A stretch of DNA of 64,000 bases from Salipiger sp. CCB-MM3 (GTDB taxonomy: Bacteria; Pseudomonadota; Alphaproteobacteria; Rhodobacterales; Rhodobacteraceae): the NCBI RefSeq assembly GCF_001687105.1, contig NZ_CP014597.1:124001-188000 (forward strand), written 5' to 3'. Under the pieces are notes generated by a model that searched no databases, was not told the origin of the DNA, and worked only from the letters and a program-made list of their open reading frames with translations. Positions 8,424-16,030 of the stretch are shown here, one piece after another. Position 1 is the first letter of the stretch; each line of letters begins with the position of its first letter. The translations under genes and the position numbers were made by a program.

Positions 8424-8963
8424 ATGTCTGACCCACAAGACCCAAAAGGGTCCCAAACGGCCCGCCCAAAGGACGCCCCAGGCACAGGCCGCGCCGACGG
8501 CACCCGCCCCAAGGCCCAGCAGGCCCCCACCGCCTCCGGCACCAGGGACACCGCCCCGCCGTCCCGGCACGGCTCCAAGCCCAAGCTTGGCGGGCTCACC
8601 CTCCGGCCAACCCGGAAGGCCCCGGCCTCCTCCAATGTTGACACCCCCAGCCCCGCTGACGCCAGGCTCCCAACATCTTCCAATGTTGACACCAAACAAG
8701 CCCGCCCCGCCGGCCGCGGCTCAGGCTCCTCCAATGTTGACACATCTGGCCCCTCCTCCGCCAAGGCGCGGCCTCCGACAGCTCCAATGTTGACACCCAA
8801 GGCACTGGGCAGCGATCGACATCGCCGACACCCGAGCGACCGAGGCCTGTCCTCTCGAGCCTTAAGTTCCCTGGCAGTACCAGCAGCAAGGCTCCCACCG
8901 CCACGGCTCCACTCGATCCCTCAAAGCCACCCGGGCCTGATCCCGACGTGCTGGCACGAGTGA
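8424..8963 (+). CDS. N-terminal linker segment of the recombinase, frameshifted
   Basis: The ATG at 8424 has AAAGGAG 8 nt upstream, the best start for the recombinase. The frame encodes a Pro/Ser/Ala/Arg-rich, probably disordered linker with three SSNVDT repeats. After the third repeat the sense moves to the -1 frame: a fourth SSNVDT (about 8782-8799) and an unbroken run into the recombinase at 8948 are read there. The crossover must lie between about 8745 and 8780. Codons beyond that in this frame (to 8963) are therefore probably not native. A one-base deletion, a sequencing error in GC-rich DNA, or programmed frameshifting would each explain this. Confidence 0.55.
   Translation: MSDPQDPKGSQTARPKDAPGTGRADGTRPKAQQAPTASGTRDTAPPSRHGSKPKLGGLTLRPTRKAPASSNVDTPSPADARLPTSSNVDTKQARPAGRGSGSSNVDTSGPSSAKARPPTAPMLTPKALGSDRHRRHPSDRGLSSRALSSLAVPAARLPPPRLHSIPQSHPGLIPTCWHE
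8631..8796 (+). repeat. Four identical 14-mers TCCAATGTTGACAC
   Basis: Copies lie at 8631-8644, 8679-8692, 8730-8743 and 8783-8796, spaced 48, 51 and 53 bp. The flanks differ, yet the 14 bases match at every synonymous position. Two spacings keep frame and the third is one base short of doing so, which places the frameshift. Confidence 0.85.
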
Positions 8964-10099
8964 AGGCATCCAAGAAGAAACTGGAGGCAGCCCACAAGGA
9001 CCTCGACCAGTCGGATGGCGCCACGCCCTCAATGAAGTCGCCCAGCGCACAGGCGCGGGAGAACACTACCGTGTCTAAAGCGACGTCCTCCCAGTACCTC
9101 GACCGCGGCCGCATGCTCATCAATCGCTACAAACGACAGCAAGGGCTTCCGCAAGACTACGATGACTTCTCGGCGACCGAGTTCGTTGCATGGCTGATCT
9201 CCAACAAGCCTGACCTGAAGTCGTCGACATGGCGCGTCTACCGACAGGCCGCGTATCACACGCTTATGGGGAAACCGGACCCGGACATCGATGTGGCTCT
9301 CGACATGCTCGACAACGATATCGTCGAAGGGGACGAGGCCTCCGGAAAGCGCAGTGGTAAACAAGACCGCCTGGCCAAGAGGACGTCGGCCATGAAGGAG
9401 AAGAAGTTTCCGAAGGCGGAAATGGACATGGTCTTCGCTTACCTGCAGTACAAATCGCGCTCGAAGATGGCGCCGATCCTGCGGGATTGGCTGGAGGCTA
9501 CAGTTCACACTGGTCTTCGCCCCGTTGAGTGGAGGGCCACCGCTTTTCAGAGCTACCAGGACCCGAAGACCAAGCGTCGCTACTGCTGGCTCTATGTTCT
9601 AAATGCCAAGGCGACCAACGCGCGGGGCAACGGCGTCGTCCGAACCCTGGATCTGTCTGAGCTCCCTTCGCCGATCATGAACGCAGTCGCCCGCATGTCC
9701 AGCCGTGGTCTCGAGTGGCATGAGGAGGGTCGCTTCGACAACGTGAAGTCCCAGGTTGGCCAGCTGCTCTACACGATCGGCGAGGACATCTTCCCGCGGC
9801 GCAAGAAGCACTTCTCCCTCTACAGCTGCAGGCACCAGTTCGTGGCCAACATGAAATCGGTCCTCGAGCCGGCGGAGGTCTCGGCGCTGTCGGGACATGT
9901 GGTAACCAGAACAGCTCGTGAGTTCTATGGACGGGCCCAGTCGGCTTGGGGGATCGACGACATTGGACCGCATGCTCGACCGATCGCCGAAGAGGTTGCG
10001 ACCGTTCAGCAGTCTGCAGACTTCTATGAAGCCCGGATCGAGAACCTGAAATTGGCTGGCGTGCTTCACGGGAACACAAACTCTGAATTCCCGAGTTAG
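8948..10099 (+). CDS. Tyrosine recombinase/integrase (catalytic part)
   Basis: The 383 aa from the first possible start in this frame (GTG) contain a SAM-like DNA-binding region (about 45-115) and a catalytic domain. The visible active-site boxes are TGLRPVEW (Arg I), LNAKATNARG (possible Lys), YSCRHQF (box II, with Arg-His rather than the usual HxxR order), SGHVVTRT (His III) and REFYGRA (nucleophile Tyr). It would cut and rejoin DNA through a covalent 3'-phosphotyrosine. The true N-terminus is probably at 8424 in another frame. The final 70 bp of the gene are duplicated at 11282-11351. Confidence 0.82.
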   Translation: MLARVKASKKKLEAAHKDLDQSDGATPSMKSPSAQARENTTVSKATSSQYLDRGRMLINRYKRQQGLPQDYDDFSATEFVAWLISNKPDLKSSTWRVYRQAAYHTLMGKPDPDIDVALDMLDNDIVEGDEASGKRSGKQDRLAKRTSAMKEKKFPKAEMDMVFAYLQYKSRSKMAPILRDWLEATVHTGLRPVEWRATAFQSYQDPKTKRRYCWLYVLNAKATNARGNGVVRTLDLSELPSPIMNAVARMSSRGLEWHEEGRFDNVKSQVGQLLYTIGEDIFPRRKKHFSLYSCRHQFVANMKSVLEPAEVSALSGHVVTRTAREFYGRAQSAWGIDDIGPHARPIAEEVATVQQSADFYEARIENLKLAGVLHGNTNSEFPS

Positions 10100-10154
10100 C
10101 GGAGATCAGATAAATTTGGTTTGCATGCAGATCTGCGCCCAGGTGCATCGTTGC

Positions 10155-10171
10155 GCCCGGGTTCGCCGGGC
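10155..10171 (+). terminator. Short GC hairpin after the recombinase
   Basis: GCCCGG (10155-10160) pairs with CCGGGC (10166-10171) around GTTCG. There is no T-tract, so it is a weak terminator candidate. Confidence 0.35.
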
Positions 10172-10283
10172 CCGCTGATACCAACGCGATCTTCCACCGG
10201 CCGCATTTCGACTTCACGCTTGTGGAAATGGGTTATTTACTCATAATCCAGTTTTACTTGATGAGTATTATCAGGAGTATTTC

Positions 10284-11213
10284 ATGAGTACCTCGCAGAT
10301 TTTACGAGCCTTCCTCATCGCAGCTTGCAGCAGCCTATCTTTCACTGCTCAAGCTGAAGTACCTGCAAATATCAGGATCGGCCTGGGCCACCAAGTGATC
10401 ACTACCGGAGGCCGCGTGAGCTTGGATGAATTTCTTGAATTGAACAGGGATGGAGCTGATCCTGCAAATCTCATGTCGCTCTCCGAGTCCTTGAGGCCGT
10501 GTCAGAAACCAGGGTACATTGTGGACATCGGAGGCGTGCCTGTGCCCGATGAACGTGCGTTCGAGGAGATCGTACGCCTGTCTGCGCTATTTGCCGGCAG
10601 TGCCCACATTACCTGTGAGATCGGCGCGCAGAGAGCATCAGCGGTCGTGAACCCGGTGATCGAAACCCGAGGCGCAACCGGTGATTGGCTGATCGACGTC
10701 AAACCATCTCCAGATGTGTTGAGCGACCTACTCGCTTTGAGCATGGAAACAGCGGTCGACTACGGCATCAACATGGGTGAGTGGCGAACTGGCGATGATC
10801 CTGACAAGATCGTATTTCTCGAGAATGGCCGGGAGAGCAGCGCCTATGAGGTACGCGACGATCACTTTGTTGGGTCGCTATTTGGAGAAGATGCAGAAGA
10901 TCAGCAACTCCTCGTTGAAATTGTGAAGGCAATGGGACATGAGCCTAAAGTCGTCACAAAACTAGCTCCAGATGACTTCCCCGTTGAGATTACGTTCAGC
11001 GCGATCGACCCATTCACTTTCTTTCTCGACCTCAGGAACCACCTAGGAAATCTCTTCGCGCTGCGTTTCGTACACTCGAACTACCACATGATTGCCACCG
11101 GCCATGATCTCGACAGGATGGAAGGAAAGTCGAACGGACCAGAACCGACCCGGCAACAAATTCTCGAGGAAGCACTCCGCAACTTCGAGAAGTTGGCTGA
11201 GTTGGCCAAGTGA
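10284..11213 (+). CDS. Exported protein of unknown function, cargo between recombinase repeats
   Basis: The 309-aa protein has a Sec signal peptide (MSTSQILRAFLIAACSSLSFTAQA, about 24 residues) and a CAGGAG ribosome site 8 nt before the ATG. A middle stretch (GYIVDIGGVPVPDERAFEEIVR) could be PDZ-like. The C-terminal FPVEITFSAIDPFTFF region recalls small secretin/TonB N-terminal (STN-like) folds, but neither match is firm. Only two cysteines are present. It is enclosed by the duplicated recombinase ends, so it probably moved or was copied with that element. A 7-bp inverted repeat (TACTCAT/ATGAGTA, 10238-10267) overlaps its leader. Confidence 0.62.
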   Translation: MSTSQILRAFLIAACSSLSFTAQAEVPANIRIGLGHQVITTGGRVSLDEFLELNRDGADPANLMSLSESLRPCQKPGYIVDIGGVPVPDERAFEEIVRLSALFAGSAHITCEIGAQRASAVVNPVIETRGATGDWLIDVKPSPDVLSDLLALSMETAVDYGINMGEWRTGDDPDKIVFLENGRESSAYEVRDDHFVGSLFGEDAEDQQLLVEIVKAMGHEPKVVTKLAPDDFPVEITFSAIDPFTFFLDLRNHLGNLFALRFVHSNYHMIATGHDLDRMEGKSNGPEPTRQQILEEALRNFEKLAELAK

Positions 11214-11220
11214 GGCCTGA

Positions 11221-11358
11221 ACCACTAACTGGGAACTCGTCCTAGAACTAGAGATCGCCACCGCTCACCAGGCCGTCCCCGTCTATGAAGCCCGGATCGA
11301 GAACCTGAAATAGGCTGGTGTGCTTAACGGGAACACAAACTCTGAATTCCCAAGCTGA
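11221..11358 (+). pseudogene. Remnant of a second recombinase 3' end
   Basis: In frame this reads EIATAHQAV.VYEARIENLK, a stop (TAG at 11311-11313), then AGVLNGNTNSEFPS and the final TGA. The intact gene ends in the equivalent EEVATVQQSA.FYEARIENLKLAGVLHGNTNSEFPS. The similarity extends further than the 70-bp repeat and has diverged at the protein level, so this is a decayed homologue rather than a fresh copy. Confidence 0.75.
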
Positions 11359-11524
11359 TTATGACCCCAATGAGGCAAGGTTTTACGAATAATTTACGCG
11401 CAGAGCGTTAAGCGATTCTCAGGGTATCTGTGAGTGGTGATTGTGTGAGTGCCCTGCCTTTTGGGAAACTGGCGGAATTTTTCTTCGCTACCAGAGGGGA
11501 TATCGCATTTTCGGATTTTCCATC

Positions 11525-11562
11525 GCCCCCGTCTCGGTCATTGGCCAAGGCGGGGGCTTTTT
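11525..11562 (+). terminator. Rho-independent terminator
   Basis: GCCCCCG (11525-11531) pairs with CGGGGGC (11551-11557), followed by TTTTTC. It is oriented for plus-strand transcripts, yet no gene of that strand ends just before it. It may end a short RNA or read-through from the cargo gene. Confidence 0.65.
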
Positions 11563-11578
11563 CATGAAGTACAGGCTC

Positions 11579-11905
11579 TCAAGCGAACCCACCAAACCCC
11601 ATGAAGCCCACAGTCGGGTTGCTCCCGTCGCGACCGACCTGACAGCGCCATGGGGCACCGCTTGGTCCAATCCGCATGTAGACCAGGCTACCCGTCTGCG
11701 AGTTGGCGGACCCCACAACCCTCAGCTTGCCCGAGGTTTCAGTTGCGAGCTTCGCCCGGCATGCCTTCTCGGCCGCCTTGCTTGCTGCATGACTGCCCTC
11801 GACAAAGGGTGGACCTGGAAGTGGCTGCATTTGTGGCCCGCTTGGACCACAGGACCCTAGAGCGGCCAAGAGCCCCGCGGCGATCACACCCCCAAAAATC
11901 TTCAT
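11579..11905 (-). CDS. Small lipoprotein
   Basis: The 108-aa protein starts at the ATG after GGTGTAGGG. A hydrophobic segment (MKIFGGVIAAGLLAALGSCG) ends in a lipobox LGSC, so the mature N-terminal Cys should be acylated. A Pro-rich linker follows, then a small domain (KLRVVGSANSQTGSLVYMRI) ending in a Gly/Phe-rich tail (VGFMGFGGFA). I do not recognise the family. A longer upstream frame exists but lacks a better start. Confidence 0.65.
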   Translation of the reverse strand: MKIFGGVIAAGLLAALGSCGPSGPQMQPLPGPPFVEGSHAASKAAEKACRAKLATETSGKLRVVGSANSQTGSLVYMRIGPSGAPWRCQVGRDGSNPTVGFMGFGGFA

Positions 11906-12076
11906 CCCTACACCTTTCGTTAACGGGTACGATCGCATCGTGAAATGCATGAGCCCAGCTCGCAACAGACTTGGGGGCTTACCGCGACACTGAGAGGCTA
12001 TCCGCCGAGGCTGGACATCGGCCGACGCACTCGAGAGCTTTGGCGTGCAAAAGATCTGAGGGGACACTGGATCGAT

Positions 12077-12736
12077 ATGACGAAAGACGACGACACCAAG
12101 AACCAAGATACCCAAGCGTTCGATCTCAAGTCTGGGAGCACGGACGCCAAGACGATCTCCGCGTACTACGACAAGTGGGCCTCGACCTACGACGAGACTT
12201 TGAATTCCTGGAACTACCGTACGCCTTCTGACGCGGCCAAATTGTTGGCGCCGGAGCTCGAACCAGGCGCCTTTGTCTTAGATGTCGGATGCGGAACCGG
12301 CCTTTTCGGTGACGCACTGGCTCGCGGCGGTGATTTCAGGATTATGGGCATGGACATCTCAAGGGGCTCGATTGAGATGGCGAAGTCTCGTTGGCTGTAC
12401 GACGGCTTCATCGAGCATGATCTCCAAAATCGCCCCTTGCCTGTGCTCGATAACGCGATGGATGCAGCCGCCTGCGTGGGGGTCCTGACTTACGTCGAGG
12501 ATGCAGGGGCGCTTCTGCAAGATATCTGCCGATGTGTCCGACCAGGCGGCAGCGTGATCTTCACTCAGAGAACCGATCGCTGGGAGATGCTCGATTTCGG
12601 GAAGACAGTAACCGCGATGGAGGACGCAGACATTTGGGACGTCGTGAAAATCACAGACCCCATGAACTATCTTCCCGGACACGAGGATTTTGGCGATGAA
12701 ATCAAAGTCCACCACGTGCTCTGCAAGGTCCTGTGA
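12077..12736 (+). CDS. Class I SAM-dependent methyltransferase
   Basis: The 219-aa protein has the SAM-binding motif I, VLDVGCGTGLFG (about 63-74), then GMDIS (motif II), an acidic post-strand and a VRPGGSVIFT segment typical of Methyltransf_11/25-type folds. An N-terminal ISAYYDKWASTYDETL signature is common in small-molecule methyltransferases. The substrate is not predictable. The upstream frame to 11945 overlaps the divergent lipoprotein leader and is unlikely to be translated; the ribosome site for 12077 (GAGGGG) is rather distant. Confidence 0.85.
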   Translation: MTKDDDTKNQDTQAFDLKSGSTDAKTISAYYDKWASTYDETLNSWNYRTPSDAAKLLAPELEPGAFVLDVGCGTGLFGDALARGGDFRIMGMDISRGSIEMAKSRWLYDGFIEHDLQNRPLPVLDNAMDAAACVGVLTYVEDAGALLQDICRCVRPGGSVIFTQRTDRWEMLDFGKTVTAMEDADIWDVVKITDPMNYLPGHEDFGDEIKVHHVLCKVL

Positions 12737-13123
12737 CATTCCAAGAAGAGCTCCAACGGCCGCGAAGAACATCACGCGACATCACGGCGGCGTGATCTCA
12801 AACAATATGCCTGAGGCATAAAGACTCTGAAAAAATGGTACATTGGTTACCCACTTTCAGGATCTGGGTAACGAAACGACCATTTTTTCAGGGTGCATTT
12901 TTAGGGTGCGTGATCTCCCATTGGAGATTTAGGACCCTGAGCTGGGGATGGTCGGAAGCCGGTTATAGCCGGGCTCGCAGATGGAGCCCTCGCAATCTTC
13001 CTGAGGTGCGTGTGAATGTGGATTTCAGCGAGCAGCCAACGACAAACGGAACTCGCCACCGTCCAATTCAGAGATTGAGACCTTACGCTGACAAGGCTTC
13101 ATCGCTCATCGAACTTTTCAGGA
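12737..13123. other. Convergent intergenic region with several hairpins
   Basis: It separates the methyltransferase from the stressosome kinase. It holds a small ATCACG/CGTGAT stem, a TATGCC/GGCATA stem and the large 65-nt hairpin at 12827-12891. No gene is apparent. Confidence 0.5.
12827..12891. repeat. 65-nt two-tier perfect hairpin
   Basis: The outer arms CTGAAAAAATGGT (12827-12839) and ACCATTTTTTCAG (12879-12891) are perfect complements. After symmetric 6-nt bulges, GTTACCCA (12846-12853) pairs with TGGGTAAC (12865-12872). Lying between convergent genes with A and T runs on the two sides, it may be a bidirectional terminator. It could also be a recombination or protein-binding site. Confidence 0.8.
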
Positions 13124-14260
13124 TCAGAGCTTGGGAGGGAACTTAACATTAACGGACAGACCATCGCTTCCGTCGACAGTCAGCGTCGCATCATGCTGGA
13201 ACGTTAGCGTTCGGATCATGCGCCATCCCAATGAGTTCGAACGCTCCGGTCGCTCAGCGCCGTCTGGAAGGCCTACCCCGTTGTCAGAGACCATCATCAT
13301 AAGGCCAGTCTCGAAATCGCCGGAAACAGTGCAAGTGATCGTACCTGTGTCTCTCCCTACGAACGCATATTTGTAGGCATTCGTGACCAGTTCACCAACG
13401 ATCAGGCCGATATCGATCGCAAGCTTGCTTTCCATCCGCAGAGGCCCGCAGTTCACTTTGATGTCGACACGGAGGCTGTCGCCGCTGAAGGCGCGCTCGG
13501 CATTCCTGGCGACCTCACTCAACATCTCATTAAGGTCGATCTCACCGGACGCGGCAGCCCTCTGCATCAACTCGTGCGCCTTTGCCAGAGAGCCAACTCT
13601 GATCTCCAACTCACCCAATACCTGCTTGGTCTCGTCTGCTTCGGCCTGAGACTTGCTCATGCGTACCAACGCAACGATGAGAGCTAGATTGTTACCGGTG
13701 CGGTGATGCAGCTCTTGCATAAGGAGCTCGTGATCCGCCAGGCTTTCCGTCAACTCTCGGTTCTTCTCAGCAAGCTCTGCTGCAGGGTCTTTGGATTTCA
13801 ACTCCGCCAAGGCTAGCGCGGCCTTATCGACGAGGTTTGAGCAATCGACCTTACAGTCCGCGGATTGGAACGCGGCATCGATACGCGTCCCTTCACTGCC
13901 AGTCTTCACGTCGAACCGCGATGCGATCCTTTGCACCCCTCGCAGACCGAGCCCCATGCCTGTCGACGAAGAGGAGGCCCCCTCGGGGTCTAGGTACTGA
14001 TCAGGAATGCCGGTACCTTGGTCCGAGACCGTTACTCCCAAAGCTGGCCGCCCTCTGAATTCAACGATTGAGAAGGTCGCTTTCCCTCTGTGGCCGTGCT
14101 CGATCGCGTTGCGGCCAAGTTCGACAACTGCAGTGACCGCCCTGGTTCGTTCGAAGTCTCTGAAATTCAGGACCCCCGAGAGCACCCGGGAGACTTCTCG
14201 GAGGCGCGAGATGTCCTCCGACTTTTCGAGCACGACTGTCGTTAGCTTAGAAGATTTCAA
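13124..14260 (-). CDS. Dual-ATPase HisKA_2-type kinase, stressosome output
   Basis: The 378-aa protein joins an RsbT-like GHKL ATPase (about 35-135; ELGRNAIEHG, VSDQGTGIP, GMGLGL), a coiled linker (about 145-178), a HisKA_2 dimerisation box (ELHHRTGNNLA, His185/186) and a second GHKL ATPase (about 255-378; ELVTNAYKYA, VSDNGVGLP). It is the last gene of the rsb operon, overlapping the phosphatase gene by 4 nt (ATGA). The domain order suggests that stressosome release of a switch protein controls histidine phosphotransfer instead of a sigma factor. That role is inferred. Confidence 0.85.
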   Translation of the reverse strand: MKSSKLTTVVLEKSEDISRLREVSRVLSGVLNFRDFERTRAVTAVVELGRNAIEHGHRGKATFSIVEFRGRPALGVTVSDQGTGIPDQYLDPEGASSSSTGMGLGLRGVQRIASRFDVKTGSEGTRIDAAFQSADCKVDCSNLVDKAALALAELKSKDPAAELAEKNRELTESLADHELLMQELHHRTGNNLALIVALVRMSKSQAEADETKQVLGELEIRVGSLAKAHELMQRAAASGEIDLNEMLSEVARNAERAFSGDSLRVDIKVNCGPLRMESKLAIDIGLIVGELVTNAYKYAFVGRDTGTITCTVSGDFETGLMMMVSDNGVGLPDGAERPERSNSLGWRMIRTLTFQHDATLTVDGSDGLSVNVKFPPKL

Positions 14261-15267
14261 CGCTCAGGCTCCTGCGTAACCCTCAAGACTATGATGCTGG
14301 CATCGTCTCGCCCCCGAAACGCCCGATCGAGGAAAAAGCCGGCAATCAGCAGTGGGCTCTTTCTGAGAAGGCCTGGTGGAAAATGCGCTTCTCTCAAAGT
14401 CTTCAGACCGTCGCTGTGCAAGATGACGAGATCGTTCGCCATCAGTTCCAAAGTCTCTTCGTAGCCACGCGTGGGCCCGGCTCCGATGCGCCCATCCCGA
14501 ACGGCCATGCGTTGCACGCCTGTTTCACCGATACGGATCGTTGAGATGTTGCCAAGGCCCGCGTAGCTCATCACCATTTGCGGTTGGGCGACGTGGACGA
14601 TGGCCGCTACTGCCCCACGCCTTCCAACCAGCTTTTCAGTGATTTGCCGCATTGTCTGGCCAGGCTCCGCCGAGAGGCCTCCGGCTGCCCAAGCAGCCTC
14701 GAAAACTTCTTCTGAGGCCGCGGCCGCGTCCGGACCATGCCCCAAACCATCGCACATCAGGATGTCTGTCGCGCCTTTGGTCTCTCTGATCAGAAAGTCG
14801 TCACCGCACTGCTGCTCCAAGGGATGGCAAACGCGCAGTCCTGCCAACTCGATCCCCGGTGCGGTAGGCCCAGCTGCTGCAGAAAACGTGCAAACGATCG
14901 TTGTCCCGAAGTCAGGCGAGCTGAAGATGTCGAACGTGTCGGAGAGCCTTCTGATGGCACCTAGTCCAAGGCCCGCAGAGTCGGTGCTGCTCTCGCCATC
15001 CTGGAACATCCGGTCTGCGTCCGAGATGCCAGGCCCTTTGTCGGTGAACACCAGCGCAACGCTTTTCTGGCCCCCTCGTTGGACGACATCGATCAGAGCG
15101 CGGCCGCGATCCGCATAGCGAAGGATATTCGTTGTGGCTTCGGTCGCGACGATGGCCAGCTCGTCGATGCGGACTTCCGACAACCCAATCTCCTGGCCAT
15201 GTCTTCGCGCCAGTCGCCTCACGACAGCAACGGCACTTCGGTCGTCGATCTCAACCCATTGGTTCAT
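14257..15267 (-). CDS. ATPase-SpoIIE (PP2C) phosphatase fusion
   Basis: This 336-aa protein has an RsbT/RsbW-like ATPase (1-130; EATTNILRYA, FTDKGPGIS, GLGLGAI) followed by a SpoIIE/RsbX-type phosphatase (about 140-332). Metal aspartates are visible in MCDGLGHG, LHSDGL and RDDASIIV. The phosphatase part would remove phosphates from RsbS and RsbR, resetting the complex as RsbX does. The start overlaps the rsbT stop (ATGA); a longer frame to 15438 would overlap rsbT extensively and is rejected. Confidence 0.88.
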   Translation of the reverse strand: MNQWVEIDDRSAVAVVRRLARRHGQEIGLSEVRIDELAIVATEATTNILRYADRGRALIDVVQRGGQKSVALVFTDKGPGISDADRMFQDGESSTDSAGLGLGAIRRLSDTFDIFSSPDFGTTIVCTFSAAAGPTAPGIELAGLRVCHPLEQQCGDDFLIRETKGATDILMCDGLGHGPDAAAASEEVFEAAWAAGGLSAEPGQTMRQITEKLVGRRGAVAAIVHVAQPQMVMSYAGLGNISTIRIGETGVQRMAVRDGRIGAGPTRGYEETLELMANDLVILHSDGLKTLREAHFPPGLLRKSPLLIAGFFLDRAFRGRDDASIIVLRVTQEPER

Positions 15268-15683
15268 AACTTCACGCTCATCGAAACGATGGTACCTTCC
15301 CCGGGCGTGGACCGGATATCGAAGCCATGCGATAGACGTTTGGCCCCACCCAATCCGCGACCAAGTCCACCGCGGGAAGTGTAACCATCGGACATCGCCA
15401 GTGAGATGTCTTCGATACCAGGACCCTTGTCCCGGCACTCGACAACCAGATATTCGTTGCGCTTGTCGAGATAAATCGAAATCTCGCCCCCGCCACCGTG
15501 CACAATCGCGTTTCGTGCGATCTCACTGACCGCCGTCGCAAAGCGCGTGACGCGTAAAGTGGATGCACCACGATCTTTCATAAAGCGAGCCACTGCTTGG
15601 CGCGCTGCAACAACGTCCCTACTGACCGCAAGATTGATCGACGCCAGCAGGGGACCGTTCGGCTTCCCCTGCAGATCAGTCAC
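15264..15683 (-). CDS. rsbT: RsbT-like switch serine kinase
   Basis: The 139-aa single-domain GHKL kinase has an N-box (SEIARNAIVHGGGG), a G1 box (CRDKGPGIED) and a GGLGRGLGGAKRL lid. In known stressosomes RsbT is held by RsbR-RsbS, phosphorylates them on stress, and then leaves to activate an output protein. The GTG start lies 8 nt inside the end of rsbS. Here the likely partner is one of the two downstream ATPase fusions, since no RsbU-sigmaB pair is present. Confidence 0.9.
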   Translation of the reverse strand: MTDLQGKPNGPLLASINLAVSRDVVAARQAVARFMKDRGASTLRVTRFATAVSEIARNAIVHGGGGEISIYLDKRNEYLVVECRDKGPGIEDISLAMSDGYTSRGGLGRGLGGAKRLSHGFDIRSTPGEGTIVSMSVKL

Positions 15684-16029
15684 GTCTTAGCTGAGACAGA
15701 GCATGAGTGAGGCTGAGCGCTGTTCGGACTTCAGGCAAGTACATGCCGAGTTCCACGAGCGTCACCGCCACCGCCGGCCGCATGCCTACCACGTAGGTCT
15801 CCGCTGCCAGAAGCCTGGAGATACCGGCAAGCTGCGCGATCACGCGACCAACGAAGGTATCGACGATCTCGAGCGCACTGATGTCTAGGATGACGCCCTT
15901 CACGTCATCCTTCGCAATGCGGTTCGAGAGTGTTTCTTGGAGATCCACGATTTCAGTGTCCGTGACATCGTCCTGGATCGACACGAGAAGGGCGTTCTCG
16001 ACCAGGTTTATCGATGTGACACCCGACAC
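15676..16029 (-). CDS. rsbS: RsbS-like STAS scaffold protein
   Basis: The 117-aa protein is a lone STAS domain. The motif VILDISALEIVDTF has Ser51 at the position phosphorylated by RsbT in characterised systems. The start is a GTG with GAGG upstream, 2 nt after the rsbR stop codon. It should form the core of the stressosome shell with RsbR and bind RsbT in the resting state. Confidence 0.9.
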   Translation of the reverse strand: MSGVTSINLVENALLVSIQDDVTDTEIVDLQETLSNRIAKDDVKGVILDISALEIVDTFVGRVIAQLAGISRLLAAETYVVGMRPAVAVTLVELGMYLPEVRTALSLTHALSQLRRD

Positions 16030-16030
16030 G

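Larger units (their letters stand above)
10023..11351 (+). repeat. 70-bp direct repeats: recombinase 3' end flanking a cargo gene
   Basis: The two copies are 10023-10092 (inside the recombinase) and 11282-11351, with 67 of 70 bases identical. Weaker similarity, 26 of 36 bases by my alignment, continues just upstream. The copies bracket the exported protein at 10284-11213, as att-type duplication or an array of related units would. Confidence 0.85.

Noticed and set aside
8368..8793. Alternative 141-codon frame in the recombinase linker
   Set aside because: Proline-rich shadow frame lacking the SNVDT repeats; it stops before the catalytic domain.
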